A stretch of DNA of 41,975 nt. Origin: Candidatus Neomicrothrix sp. UBA7388. Its GTDB lineage: Bacteria > Actinomycetota > Acidimicrobiia > Acidimicrobiales > Poriferisodalaceae. Both the position numbers and the translations under genes were made by a program. Where the stretch lies: NCBI GenBank assembly GCA_002470695.1, contig DKNM01000106.1:1-41975 (forward strand), read 5' to 3'. The notes beneath the pieces are model-generated. The model was given only the letters and a program-made list of their open reading frames with translations, was not told where the DNA came from and ran no database searches. Position 1 is the stretch's first letter. Each line of letters begins with the position of its first letter. This document shows, one piece after another, positions 16,686-25,222 of this stretch.

Positions 16686-16721
16686 CCCACTAGTTCAGCA
16701 CGAAACGGGGATGAGGATCTC
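16675..16721 (-). promoter_or_regulatory. 14-bp perfect inverted repeat covering the LLM start codon
   Basis: GAGATCCTCATCCC (16675-16688) and GGGATGAGGATCTC (16708-16721) are exact inverted copies separated by 19 bases. On the minus-strand transcript the second arm contains the start codon (ATG at 16685-16683) with the preceding GGG, so a hairpin would hide the start site. Translational control of the LLM gene, or coupling to the gene upstream, is a natural reading; a terminator for the upstream gene is an alternative, but no U-tract follows. Confidence 0.55.
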
Positions 16722-16735
16722 GGCCACACTAATTA

Positions 16736-17374
16736 CTATGCGATTCGGCGTGCCATCGTCTGCAAATTGCTTGATGCCTCAAATAGCGACTCCGACTCAG
16801 TCTGGAGCGAATTAAGGGCTTCAATAGCAAATACCTCGGGCGGCTGGCGCTCTTCATATTGGGCAATCGATTCGTAGTACATGAGAAGGGCGAAAGTGGC
16901 ACCGCCTTCTCCGAGACTGGTCATCAAACCCGCTGTGGGTGTACCTGCCAGTCCGTTTGCCATATCGCAGAAGCGTTGAGACCAATCCATTGCTTGCGGA
17001 ATATTGCTATACGCCGCCTTAGCTACGTTGCTAAAGAGAAAGTCCATCGGTTCAGCTGGCATATTTGCGGAGCCCGCAATTGGGGTCATTATGTTGTCCT
17101 GCGCAGGCGACGCCATCATGCCGGCAGTTGAGCCGACCATCTCAAGATACGCCTGGTCCGCCAATATCTCCGTCTGAACCTCAACAAAAGACGACCAATT
17201 ATCAACTCTAGTACTGACAGCCACGGTGCCTAAAGGCATTCCCATCATGCCCTGCCATCCGTACCAAGTTAGGTCGGTGTTTGAGTTCAAATGCCCCACA
17301 ATCTCAGCTGTTTTACCTAGGCCGTCGAAAACACACTCTGGTTTTAACTGGATCATTCGCTGAAAAATTTTCAT
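16736..17374 (-). CDS. Conserved-looking hypothetical protein, dimeric-barrel-like
   Basis: A 212-residue protein from ATG 17374, which GGTGG precedes by a few bases; the in-frame ATG at 17392 has no ribosome site. No signal peptide or membrane segment is evident. Repeated features include WYGWQGMMGMPLGTVAVSTRVDNWSSFVEVQTEILADQAYLEMV in the first half and MYYESIAQYEERQ in the second, arranged like two ferredoxin-like halves of the NIPSNAP/dimeric alpha-beta barrel type. This is a fold guess from pattern only; no function is proposed. It is upstream of the LLM gene and may be cotranscribed. Confidence 0.7.
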   Translation of the reverse strand: MKIFQRMIQLKPECVFDGLGKTAEIVGHLNSNTDLTWYGWQGMMGMPLGTVAVSTRVDNWSSFVEVQTEILADQAYLEMVGSTAGMMASPAQDNIMTPIAGSANMPAEPMDFLFSNVAKAAYSNIPQAMDWSQRFCDMANGLAGTPTAGLMTSLGEGGATFALLMYYESIAQYEERQPPEVFAIEALNSLQTESESLFEASSNLQTMARRIA

Positions 17375-17467
17375 TGCCACCACATCTTTCATTTATCGGA
17401 TGTCGAGCAATCTAGTGCAACGTTTTATGGAAAAACTAAACAGCAGGAGTCAACAAGAGACAAATCT

Positions 17468-18085
17468 TCAGAGAGTCTCCTCGCGGCCAAGAAATGCTAC
17501 CGCTGTGCCGATACCAGCTGATTTGTTCACAGTCGCTATCCGTCGGTGAGGTTGAAGCGCCGGCTTTACTTCCCCGATTAGGTCTCCCAAGTAGTTTTTT
17601 GTTGCATCAATATCGTTGACGACGATTACCAAGCCCCACAATTCCCAGTTTTTTGAATGATCTTGTTTCACAGGACCGATGAGCTCTAATTCAAAATCTC
17701 CCATCCGAGGCGCTACTCTCAATAATTTCCGGTTTTCCGGCCCGAAGGGCTTTCCTGAATCCACTGTTACTCCAGCGGCAATTAGAGCCTGTCTACCGAG
17801 TTCAAATTCCGGAACCATTAAAACAAGGTGGTGAAGAGCGACAGCACTATTTGTGTGCACGGGGCCTGCAGGTGGAACGGGCGATTCAATGATGGTTGTG
17901 GTTATGGGCCCAAAAGTGCTCTGTTCTGCGTCTCGCATTGCCCATCCGTGAATACCGGGTGGACCATCACGGAAAACAATTTCGGTTGTGCCAATGCGAC
18001 AGCGATCTTCTTCGATAGTGAATCCGAGTTCACGCCATGGATGCTGTGCGTCACCTGAGTACAGTTCAGCGACTGATGGGCTCAT
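17468..18085 (-). CDS. VOC (glyoxalase/bleomycin resistance) family protein
   Basis: A 205-residue protein with the two-module beta-alpha-beta-beta-beta pattern of the vicinal oxygen chelate fold. The clearer module has ALHHLVLMVPEFELGRQALIAAGVTVDSGKPFGPENRKLLRVAPRMGDFELELIG, with the metal-type His after AVAL and Glu in FELELIG. The C-terminal half has LWGLVIVVNDIDATKNYLGDLIGE. Reaction unknown; VOC enzymes include isomerases, epimerases, dioxygenases and resistance proteins. It lies downstream of the DUF805 gene across a 154-bp gap that contains hairpins. Confidence 0.75.
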   Translation of the reverse strand: MSPSVAELYSGDAQHPWRELGFTIEEDRCRIGTTEIVFRDGPPGIHGWAMRDAEQSTFGPITTTIIESPVPPAGPVHTNSAVALHHLVLMVPEFELGRQALIAAGVTVDSGKPFGPENRKLLRVAPRMGDFELELIGPVKQDHSKNWELWGLVIVVNDIDATKNYLGDLIGEVKPALQPHRRIATVNKSAGIGTAVAFLGREETL

Positions 18086-18225
18086 CGGATTTTTTCAGTC
18101 TGCGCAGGAACAATTGCTTTCGTTAACGGAAGAACGCAAAGCAGCCTGTTTAGTCGAAAGGCGAATTTTAGAGTTTCACAGTCGGAGGACTCTCCTCCAT
18201 GGCGAAACAATTCTTCCGTGTGCTT

Positions 18226-18244
18226 CATAGGGTCAAACCCTATG
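18226..18244 (-). promoter_or_regulatory. Perfect 8-bp inverted repeat with 3-base loop
   Basis: CATAGGGT-CAA-ACCCTATG, overlapping the stop codon of the DUF805 gene (TAG at 18242-18240). A second tight repeat, GGAGGA-CTC-TCCTCC, is at 18184-18198. With no U-tract neither is a clear intrinsic terminator; they may stabilise or separate the DUF805 and VOC messages. The rest of the gap 18086-18239 shows nothing else. Confidence 0.35.
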
Positions 18245-18641
18245 AGATCGCAGTTGCGGGAGGGCCCCATTCGTTGGCTTCATTCGAGCTTGGTTGAACC
18301 CACCAATAGAGCAGAGGAATAACCCCAACGACAGTAAGCATCAGCCACATCCACTTTCCGCTTCGACCAATGTCATGGAGACGCCTCACACCCAATGCAA
18401 TCGAGGGGCAGAGGTACGCCAGGAAATAAATTATTTCAAGCGGACCTGCCTGGTTGGAATTTATGTCCCAGATAGATGCAGAAATCCCGCCAAGAATGAA
18501 GGAAACGATGAATGAAATCAGCGCGGGCCACCAGTACGCAGGCCTCGAAGACCGGGATTGAAAGTCCGTATATTGTCGCCATGAATCAAAGTAATAGTGC
18601 AACGTAGTCCCAAATTCGATTAGAAGTTCGACTTCAGACAA
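18240..18641 (-). CDS. DUF805 family membrane protein
   Basis: A 133-residue membrane protein. The start has the family's FDSWRQYTDFQSRSSRPAYWW, then a helix (ISFIVSFILGGISASIW), then the hallmark LGVRRLHDIGRSGKWMWLMLTVVGVIPLLYWW and the closing NEWGPP. This matches DUF805 (YhaH/YhaI-like) with about four membrane spans. The biochemical role of the family is not established. It is upstream of the VOC gene on the same strand and divergent from a crotonase. Confidence 0.88.
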   Translation of the reverse strand: MSEVELLIEFGTTLHYYFDSWRQYTDFQSRSSRPAYWWPALISFIVSFILGGISASIWDINSNQAGPLEIIYFLAYLCPSIALGVRRLHDIGRSGKWMWLMLTVVGVIPLLYWWVQPSSNEANEWGPPATAIS

Positions 18642-18767
18642 GCATTAGTTGATCAAAACTTCAAGAACCTCAACTCAACCTGATCAGCCGCTGCAGGACA
18701 TACACAAAGCTAGATCCCACTTACTCTTCTCTATGAAACGACCACTAAACCGTGAAATGATGCGTGT

Positions 18768-19553
18768 ATGACTGATTCAGTAGTTTGCCAAGACCACGGG
18801 CGCGTACGGGTAATTAAAATTAACCGTCCTCAAGCTCTTAACTCAATGAATAACTCCGTTTTTGGCGGGATAAGAGATGCTCTTGCCGATGCTGAAAGCA
18901 ATGATTCGATAGCGGTCGCAATAGTCACCGGCGAAGGGCGAGCCTTTTCCGCTGGTCAGGATCTGCAAGAAATGCAAGACGGGCTTTCGAACAGCGAAGG
19001 AGGGGATCACCAATTCCCTTCCATGTTGAAACAACTAACTGAATTCAAGAAACCGTTAGTTGCAGCCGTCAACGGCCTCGGCGTTGGCATCGGGATGACA
19101 TTTTTGGCTCACTGTGACTTAGTTTTTATGTCTAGCGACGCACGCCTCAAGACTCCTTTCCCACAACTGGGCTTAGCTCCTGAGGCTGGAAGTAGTTATA
19201 CGTTTGCAACGAGAATGGGTTGGCAGAATGCCGCTTATGTTTTGATGTCAGGTCGATGGTTTTCCGCGCAGGAGTGCCTCGAAATGGGTCTAGTTTGGAA
19301 AGTTTGCGAACCCGAGGACTTAATGGATAAAGCACTAGAGGTGTCTCAGGAACTTGCCGTTAATCCAATTCCCTCACTCATAGCTACAAAAGAATTGTTG
19401 ATGGCGCCTGGCCGGCCTGAGAAGGCGTGGGCGGCGCATAAGAGAGAAAATGGCGCATACGCGAAGTTGCTGGGAGCACCAGCAAATACTGAGGCAGTAG
19501 CTGCGTTCATCGAAAAGCGTGAACCAGATTTTTCTTCAATAGAAGGCATTTAG
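18768..19553 (+). CDS. Crotonase family protein, enoyl-CoA isomerase-like
   Basis: A 261-residue crotonase. GEGRAFSAGQDL and NGLGVGIGMTFLAHCDLVFMSSDARLKTPFPQLGLAPEAGSSYTF are the oxyanion and active-site regions. The single Glu in APEAGSS corresponds to the catalytic Glu of delta3,delta2-enoyl-CoA isomerases (PECI-type), while the first hydratase Glu is absent (GVGIG). Isomerase activity on unsaturated acyl-CoA is therefore favoured. It resembles the crotonase at 12060 in this respect. The stop is seven bases from the convergent CaiB stop. Confidence 0.87.
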   Translation: MTDSVVCQDHGRVRVIKINRPQALNSMNNSVFGGIRDALADAESNDSIAVAIVTGEGRAFSAGQDLQEMQDGLSNSEGGDHQFPSMLKQLTEFKKPLVAAVNGLGVGIGMTFLAHCDLVFMSSDARLKTPFPQLGLAPEAGSSYTFATRMGWQNAAYVLMSGRWFSAQECLEMGLVWKVCEPEDLMDKALEVSQELAVNPIPSLIATKELLMAPGRPEKAWAAHKRENGAYAKLLGAPANTEAVAAFIEKREPDFSSIEGI

Positions 19554-19560
19554 GGGCTAA

Positions 19561-20781
19561 CTATTTATCCCGTGCCCATCGAGGAGGCCGGCTGCTGATC
19601 ACTTCGTTCGATTCCAATTCATCTAATTCCTCGGAACTTAAATGCAGGAATTCTTTCAGCACTTCGCGGTTGTGTTGCCCTCGATAACCAATACTCGGTT
19701 CGAGACCGGCGTCTGCTCCGGCGAAGCGCCAAGGCGATTGCGGAACACTGATCACTCCTCCGCCACCTGTTTCAACATCAACGAAAGCGCCCCGCTCCTC
19801 CGCCCATTCAGTTGATGCAAGCTCTGTTACTGAGCGAACTTCCGCAGCGATAACTGCTCCCGGTCCAATAGCTAGCTCCACTGAGGCCGCGTCTTCGAAG
19901 GTGGCTACGAATTCAGCAAGAATCTCAGTCAAAGCCTCCCGATTCGCAACCCGGTCCTCAATCAAGGCGAATCGGGGATCCTCCGCTAAGTCGGGCCGTT
20001 CCATTGCCTCGATCATGTAACGAAAACCGTCATTCGTAGTGATGTCAGTGGTGATGTTGACATATCGACCGTTGGCCATTCGCAAGACCGGCGACCAATT
20101 CTGACCACCTTTAAATCCGATAGTAGGATCTTCGCCCGTCATTTCAATAGCTGCGAGATCGTTAACCATCAAAGTGCTTTCAGCCATGGAAACCTCAACT
20201 CTCTGAGCTTCACCAGTCCGACTGCGGAGGTGAATGGCAGCCAGCACAGCACCGAGTGCGTGAAGTCCCGTGCAGGTGTCTGAATGAGAGACGGGATCGT
20301 TCTGTGGAACATCTCCTCGACGCCGGGCGACCATTTCCGTCAAGCCAGCTTCAGCGTGAATCGCGGAGGCAAACGCGCCTTGAGCTGATCGAGAATTGTC
20401 GTGCCCCCAGCCACTTACCGAGCCCATTATTATCTGCGGGTTGACTTCACGCAGGGTCTCAAAGTCGATTCCCAAACGCGTCATAACGCCGGGCCGATAG
20501 TTCTCAAGAACGATGTCAGCACGCGGAACTAGTTGAAGGAAAATTTCGCGGCCGGCATCGGAATGCAAATCGATTGAGATGCATTCCTTACCTGCGTTGT
20601 ACTGAGTGAAATATGGCGACATCCCATCGACTCGAGGCACTAAAAGGCGCGTTAGGTCGCCGTCGGGCGGTTCAATTTTTATTACGCGTGCTCCTAGGTC
20701 ACTGAGAAGTCTGCCGCATATTGGGCCTGCGAGAGCCCTTGTTAAATCCAGAACCAATAGGTCCGATAATGGCTTTTCCAT
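19561..20781 (-). CDS. CaiB/BaiF family (family III) CoA-transferase
   Basis: A 406-residue CoA-transferase. The N-terminus has LVLDLTRALAGPICGRLLSDLGARVIKIEPPDGD, followed by GKECISIDLHSDAGREIF, ADIVLENYRPGVMTRLGIDFETL and IMGSVSGWG; D168 in HSDTCTGLHALGAVLAAI is where the family's catalytic Asp forms the anhydride. It moves CoA between acyl groups, probably activating an organic acid for degradation. The length equals the family norm. No strong ribosome site precedes ATG 20781; a 7-bp inverted repeat lies 30 bases before it. Confidence 0.9.
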   Translation of the reverse strand: MEKPLSDLLVLDLTRALAGPICGRLLSDLGARVIKIEPPDGDLTRLLVPRVDGMSPYFTQYNAGKECISIDLHSDAGREIFLQLVPRADIVLENYRPGVMTRLGIDFETLREVNPQIIMGSVSGWGHDNSRSAQGAFASAIHAEAGLTEMVARRRGDVPQNDPVSHSDTCTGLHALGAVLAAIHLRSRTGEAQRVEVSMAESTLMVNDLAAIEMTGEDPTIGFKGGQNWSPVLRMANGRYVNITTDITTNDGFRYMIEAMERPDLAEDPRFALIEDRVANREALTEILAEFVATFEDAASVELAIGPGAVIAAEVRSVTELASTEWAEERGAFVDVETGGGGVISVPQSPWRFAGADAGLEPSIGYRGQHNREVLKEFLHLSSEELDELESNEVISSRPPRWARDK

Positions 20782-20811
20782 ATGACCGAAAGTTAGCTCT
20801 CATGACGATGC

Positions 20812-20837
20812 TCGTGCAGACGCTCATCCATGCACGA
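20812..20837. promoter_or_regulatory. 7-bp inverted repeat upstream of the CaiB gene
   Basis: TCGTGCA (20812-20818) and TGCACGA (20831-20837), 12 bases apart, in the 254-bp gap between the CaiB start and the end of the MFS gene. It could be an operator or a weak terminator of the MFS transcript. Nothing else in the gap 20782-21035 can be assigned; a TTG-start ORF there is discussed among the rejected items. Confidence 0.25.
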
Positions 20838-21035
20838 AGCGTTTGCCCGAGCGATCAATAGGGCCCGGCTTTAAGGAGAGGTGGTTTGAGCGGAGCTGAT
20901 CCCAAAGCGCCAATCGTTCGAAATCTGGCGAACAAGGTTGATCGTCATTATCAAGAAACGAATTCGGTAAGAGCACCATTAATTGTTGGTCTCCGTTCTC
21001 GTCCCCATTCTTGGATCCTAGTTCGAGCCGTAAAC

Positions 21036-22325
21036 TCACACAGGCTCGAGGTCGAAGACGGTGGGTTCGCGCCGTTTCGAGTTCAATGCGCTTGCCTCCC
21101 CCGATCGACCAACCAGTTTTTTGCTGGGCTGATCTGTCCCAAAATCAACGGGCTGCGTAGAAGCGGTAAACAACACAATCGCACCCAACATTGCCATTGA
21201 GAAGACTGCCCCTACTGGGATGATGCGCAAACTTGAAATATCAGCTAGAAAACCGACGATTGGAGGTCCAACGAGACTTCCGAACCCTGAGTAGAGAAAG
21301 AGCATCCCGGTCACGGCCCCGATGCCTATCAGCCCGAAATAAAATGCGACGACATCGCCGGCAAGCGCCACAAACCCGCCATATGTGAGTCCGAGTAGCG
21401 CGGCAAAGATAACTAGAAGGACATATCTACCGTTGCTAATCAACCAAAAGAAGTAAGCCACAGGTTGCGCAACTAACGCAATTTGCAACAACCGGATCGA
21501 ACCTAGTTTTCCAGCCACAGCAGTAAGGATGAGCCTGCCAAGAATGCTGGATGCTCCAACGACGCTCATTAACAAGGCCGCTCGAGCTGGAGCTATGCCG
21601 TCGTCTTCGGCAAATTTAATAATGAATGCGAAGGAACCCATCAAAGCCATCGACATAAGGCCAAATGCAATCGAGATAACTTTAAATTCTCTTGTTCGCA
21701 TCACCCGTCGAACGTGACCGCTAGGCCCACCCGGTGCTTGCGCTGGTGATCGGCGAATCATTAAGAGTCCAAACACGAAGCAGGTAGCCGATATCGCCGC
21801 CAATATGCGGTAGCTATTGCGCCAACCCTCGGTCTCTATTATCGCCTTCGCAAATGGAACCAGAAATAATGTGCCAAGACCTGATCCGGTCACCGCTACG
21901 CCTTGCGCGAGAGCCCGGTATTTTTCGAAAAAGGTAACGACCGTCGCGAACAACGGCGAGCAAAAGATTCCCCCGCCCAGCCCACATCCGACTCCATAGA
22001 AAATGTAACCCTGCCATATTGCGGTGACGAAAGAAGTTGCTAGTAGACCGCAGCAGAACAAAGTCCCGCCGGCGATGAGGAGAGGACGTGGCCCGTATCG
22101 ATCTCCCCAACGACCCGAGATAGCACCGAAACCAAAGAACAGGAACATCGAGAGTCCGAAGACAATCGAAGTTGGGCCGAGTTTTGTGTCGAATTCTTCT
22201 CCCATTGAAGTAACGAAAGCTCCAAAGGTGTAGAGAACCCCAAAAGCCACTCCGTTTGCTATCGATACACCGATCGCAACGATCCAGGCTCTTGGAGTGT
22301 CAAAATGGTCATTAACTTCCGTCAT
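21036..22325 (-). CDS. MFS transporter (OFA/monocarboxylate-like)
   Basis: A 429-residue, twelve-helix transporter. PRAWIVAIGVSIANGVAFGVLYTFGAFV, ISGRWGDRYGPRPLL (motif A-type RWGDRYGPR) and CGLGGGIFCSPLFATVVTFFEKYRALAQGVAVTGSGLGT resemble oxalate/formate and monocarboxylate carriers. Residues RRSPAQAPGGPSGHVRR mark the central cytoplasmic loop. Likely uptake or export of a small organic acid across the inner membrane. It is separated from the CaiB gene on the same strand by 254 bp, and divergent from the carboxylesterase gene. Confidence 0.85.
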   Translation of the reverse strand: MTEVNDHFDTPRAWIVAIGVSIANGVAFGVLYTFGAFVTSMGEEFDTKLGPTSIVFGLSMFLFFGFGAISGRWGDRYGPRPLLIAGGTLFCCGLLATSFVTAIWQGYIFYGVGCGLGGGIFCSPLFATVVTFFEKYRALAQGVAVTGSGLGTLFLVPFAKAIIETEGWRNSYRILAAISATCFVFGLLMIRRSPAQAPGGPSGHVRRVMRTREFKVISIAFGLMSMALMGSFAFIIKFAEDDGIAPARAALLMSVVGASSILGRLILTAVAGKLGSIRLLQIALVAQPVAYFFWLISNGRYVLLVIFAALLGLTYGGFVALAGDVVAFYFGLIGIGAVTGMLFLYSGFGSLVGPPIVGFLADISSLRIIPVGAVFSMAMLGAIVLFTASTQPVDFGTDQPSKKLVGRSGEASALNSKRREPTVFDLEPV

Positions 22326-22463
22326 GTCAAGTTCATCGTAAGTCAGTAATGCCGCTTCGGCGCCTTAGAGAGCAACCAATATTTGTTATTCATCTATCTA
22401 CCTCAGCAGAAGTGCTTTATTGTCCGTAACGTAAGTGGAGACGAATTCAAGTGGAGCAGACCT

Positions 22464-23105
22464 GTGGAACCGAAAGAAAGCTTGCTTCGGGTTAACGCTG
22501 TTGGCTCTCTAGGACCTGGAGATCGGCTATTAGTTCTCCTGCACGGTTACGGTGCGGACGAAAATGATCTTGCTCCCCTTGTTCAACACATTGATCCGGA
22601 TGGTCGCTTTACATCGGTCTGTTTTCGGGCCCCTATCGATCTAAACCCCTTCGGAGCTGCTTGGTATGAACGAGGCGCCGACGGCGATGTTGACGAGCAA
22701 TTGTTTAAGTCCTCTGTGGGCGCTATTGATCGCACAACTGATGCTGTTTGTGAGGCAGGGGGATTCCATCGCTCAGAAATGGTCTTCATTGGTTTTTCTC
22801 AAGGTTGCGCTATGACATTAGCTGTGGGCCTGGGCAGTGAAATCAGCGTTCGGCCGGCGGCCATGGCGTGCCTATCCGGCATGCTTCAGAAAATCCCTGG
22901 CTATACCTACGATTTAGCGGCCGTGTCCGAGATCTTGGTGCAGCACGGCACGCTGGATCCTATGGTCGACATTGATCGCGGTCGGCAAATCAAGGAAGCT
23001 TTGGCCGGGGCTAACAACCCGCCGAATTATTTTGAGTATCCGATGGGGCATGAAATCTCGAATTCTTCGCTGTTCGATTTGCGTGATTGGCTTACCACCG
23101 TTTAA
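22464..23105 (+). CDS. Carboxylesterase/phospholipase (YpfH/EstB-like alpha/beta hydrolase)
   Basis: A 213-residue hydrolase of the acyl-protein-thioesterase/carboxylesterase group. The opening HGYGADENDLAPLV, the Ser elbow GFSQG, the Asp in HGTLDPMVDIDRG and the His in MGHEIS make a complete Ser-Asp-His triad. GTG 22464 is chosen because GGAG (22453-22456) is seven bases upstream and family similarity starts there; a longer TTG-initiated frame begins at 22383. It cleaves short-chain carboxylic esters or thioesters in the cytosol. The convergent MFS gene ends one base after it. Confidence 0.85.
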   Translation: MEPKESLLRVNAVGSLGPGDRLLVLLHGYGADENDLAPLVQHIDPDGRFTSVCFRAPIDLNPFGAAWYERGADGDVDEQLFKSSVGAIDRTTDAVCEAGGFHRSEMVFIGFSQGCAMTLAVGLGSEISVRPAAMACLSGMLQKIPGYTYDLAAVSEILVQHGTLDPMVDIDRGRQIKEALAGANNPPNYFEYPMGHEISNSSLFDLRDWLTTV

Positions 23106-23106
23106 G

Positions 23107-24396
23107 TCACGGACGACTTAGGTTGAAAACCTCGGGGCGTCTGTTGTCGGGCAAGTTCTCTAAATCGATCTCGACCTCTGTCTGAGTACGATCACTCTGG
23201 CGCAGGTGGAGGCTTTCTGGTCGGATTCGAAGAAATACCGTCATCAACAGCGCGCCACTCGTCACTGATATTGCTACTGCTGTTGAGGGCCCTAAGACTT
23301 CAGCAATTTCTCCTACCACCAACATTCCTATCGGCAGCACTCCAATAGCGCTGCTCAACAAACCAAGTGCTCGACCTCTTCGGTCCTCGGAAACAGCGTC
23401 CATCACCAAAATTGCTTGGGTCGAAGCAAACAGTCCCATTCCCAAAGCAGCTAATGCTAGGAAGCCTGCAGAAAGTACATAAGTGGGCGCAAGAGCGAAA
23501 CCAATCATGAAAACAAAAGCAACATAAGATCCTGTTACGTAGAGCAAACCTCGTCGTCTCGGCTGGTATCGCGCTACACCCAGGGAGCCTGCAAACATTC
23601 CGATACCAAGCATGGCTGCTAACAAACCGAGAAGCGCCGGGCCGACATCGAATTTCCCTCCCACTACTTGGAGCAAGGGGCTGGAAGAGAAATAGAAAAA
23701 GTTCACGAAAGCAGTAACGCCAAGAATAGAGATCAGGCTCTTCTCGGTTCGCAACATCTGGACGCCTTCAAAAAGCGCTCGAAGACCTCCACCTACTGCA
23801 GCTTGGTTGCGACTTTGCATACGCGGGACAGCAGTGAATGCCGATAGCGAAATAATTTGCAGAGAGCCCATGACAACTAAAGCCCAGCCGACTCCAACCC
23901 CTTGAATGAGCGAACCGCCTGCGAATGCGCCAAAGGCCAGAGCTACGGCAGTTCCGCTCGATTCCAAAGCTAGTGCATTGTCAATTTTTTCCGGGCCTAC
24001 AACGTCGTAGACGATAACCCGACGACCGACCATGTCGAACACCCAACCAACGCCAGTTAGGAATAGGACGGGATAAATCATCCAAAGACGTAAAGCGCCA
24101 CTCAACTCCACGACTCCCAGAATTATTAATCCAGGAATGGTAATTAGAAATTGGATAATGACCATACGGCGACGATCAAAGCGATCAGAGACCCAACCCC
24201 CAATAAGCCCTCCGAAAAGCAAAGGTGACCAGAGAGCGACCCCAGCTAGTTGGACCATGCGAGCGGATCCGGTCAAATCATTTGCGATAAAAGGGCCGAT
24301 AAAGGACACACCCCACCTCGATAGATTCCACGTCCAACCGGAGGCGAAGATCAGAGGAAAGTATCTGACTTTGAGAGCGTCGAAGGTAGTTCCCAC
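23107..24396 (-). CDS. MFS exporter (EntS/MFS_3-like)
   Basis: A 429-residue, twelve-helix transporter. NLSRWGVSFIGPFIANDLTGSARMVQLAGVALWSPLLFGGLIGGWVSDRFDRRRMV has the motif A-type WVSDRFDRRR, and the general pattern resembles EntS-like exporters. The start is GTG 24396, placed immediately after the TAG stop of the SDR gene (24397-24399), which suggests translational coupling. The C-terminal 30 residues are charged. Likely exports a small hydrophobic product; the substrate is unknown. Confidence 0.82.
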   Translation of the reverse strand: MGTTFDALKVRYFPLIFASGWTWNLSRWGVSFIGPFIANDLTGSARMVQLAGVALWSPLLFGGLIGGWVSDRFDRRRMVIIQFLITIPGLIILGVVELSGALRLWMIYPVLFLTGVGWVFDMVGRRVIVYDVVGPEKIDNALALESSGTAVALAFGAFAGGSLIQGVGVGWALVVMGSLQIISLSAFTAVPRMQSRNQAAVGGGLRALFEGVQMLRTEKSLISILGVTAFVNFFYFSSSPLLQVVGGKFDVGPALLGLLAAMLGIGMFAGSLGVARYQPRRRGLLYVTGSYVAFVFMIGFALAPTYVLSAGFLALAALGMGLFASTQAILVMDAVSEDRRGRALGLLSSAIGVLPIGMLVVGEIAEVLGPSTAVAISVTSGALLMTVFLRIRPESLHLRQSDRTQTEVEIDLENLPDNRRPEVFNLSRP

Positions 24397-25116
24397 CTAG
24401 CGATGCATGCCGCCATCTACGGTGAACTCTTGCCCAGAGCAATAGCTGGAGTCGTCCGATGCAAGGAAAAGCGCAACCGCTGCCACTTCCGAAGGCTCAG
24501 CTTCTCTTCCTAGAGGAACAGCACGCAACATGCGGTCCTTATCGAATTCTGATGTCATGTCTGTGTTAATCAGCCCTGGGTGAATCGAGTTCACGCGAAC
24601 GTTATGGCGACCTAGCTCTAGCGCAGCGATTTTGCTCATACCGCGCACCGCCCATTTACTGGCTCCATATGCCATCGACGCGAAGGTCGCTTCCAACCCA
24701 GCAACGGAACTTATGTTCACGATTGACCCTGACTCTTGCTTGATCATTTGTGGAGCGACAGATCTCATGCCGTAAAAGACACCCGTCTGGTTTATCGCGA
24801 TTGTCTGGTCCCATATCTCGTCGCTTGTATTTACCAGTCGAGCACCGCGGAGAATCCCTGCATTATTTATCAGTACATCGATTCGGCCATGGCGAGAAAT
24901 CACATCATTGACTACAACTTCCCATGATTCTGCCGATGCAACATCGTGCACTAGAAAATCCACACCGAGTGAAGCCGCTAACTGTCCGCCGTCGTCTTCT
25001 AAGACGTCTGTGATAACGACTTGGGCTCCCTCGCTATGGAACATCTCTGCTTCGGCCGCCCCCTGCCCCCGAGCGCCTCCAGTGATGATCGCTACTTTGC
25101 CTTCTAAACGTCCCAT
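24397..25116 (-). CDS. Short-chain dehydrogenase/reductase (classical SDR)
   Basis: A 239-residue SDR. TGGARGQG (12-19) is the nucleotide-binding motif, NNAG is present, catalytic Ser is in NISSVAG and the Tyr/Lys pair in YGASK. The C-terminus CSGQEFTVDGGMHR is typical of 3-oxoacyl-ACP reductase or hydroxysteroid-dehydrogenase-like SDRs. It oxidises or reduces a hydroxyl/keto group with NAD(P). It is divergent from an HsaA-like monooxygenase and precedes an exporter with back-to-back stop/start, so it may work on the same compound. Confidence 0.9.
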   Translation of the reverse strand: MGRLEGKVAIITGGARGQGAAEAEMFHSEGAQVVITDVLEDDGGQLAASLGVDFLVHDVASAESWEVVVNDVISRHGRIDVLINNAGILRGARLVNTSDEIWDQTIAINQTGVFYGMRSVAPQMIKQESGSIVNISSVAGLEATFASMAYGASKWAVRGMSKIAALELGRHNVRVNSIHPGLINTDMTSEFDKDRMLRAVPLGREAEPSEVAAVALFLASDDSSYCSGQEFTVDGGMHR

Positions 25117-25134
25117 AACTCCCCCAATGAAAGA

Positions 25135-25147
25135 TTGCTGCCAGCAA
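25135..25147. promoter_or_regulatory. 13-bp palindrome between SDR and monooxygenase genes
   Basis: TTGCTG-C-CAGCAA is a perfect palindrome 19 bp upstream of the SDR start and about 76 bp before the chosen monooxygenase start. A shared operator is plausible; chance occurrence cannot be excluded. Confidence 0.3.
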
Positions 25148-25222
25148 CCCTACCGATGAGAGCGCGTAAGAATCTCATTGGTTGTTGGCTTAGTGGCCTT
25201 CCACTTCTCTAGGGTATGTAGT

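Noticed and set aside
20920..20945. TTCGAAA stretch resembling a tRNA T-loop
   Set aside because: The flanking bases cannot form a T-stem or acceptor stem on either strand.
20824..21039. Minus-strand 71-residue ORF in the same gap, ending in TGA
   Set aside because: There is no Cys next to the TGA, a stop follows after a few codons, and no family is seen.
20886..21200. TTG-started ORF with AAGGAG before it, in the gap and antisense to the MFS gene
   Set aside because: The second half is antisense to an established transporter gene and reads like non-coding sequence; no family is recognised. The good ribosome-site match leaves a small doubt.
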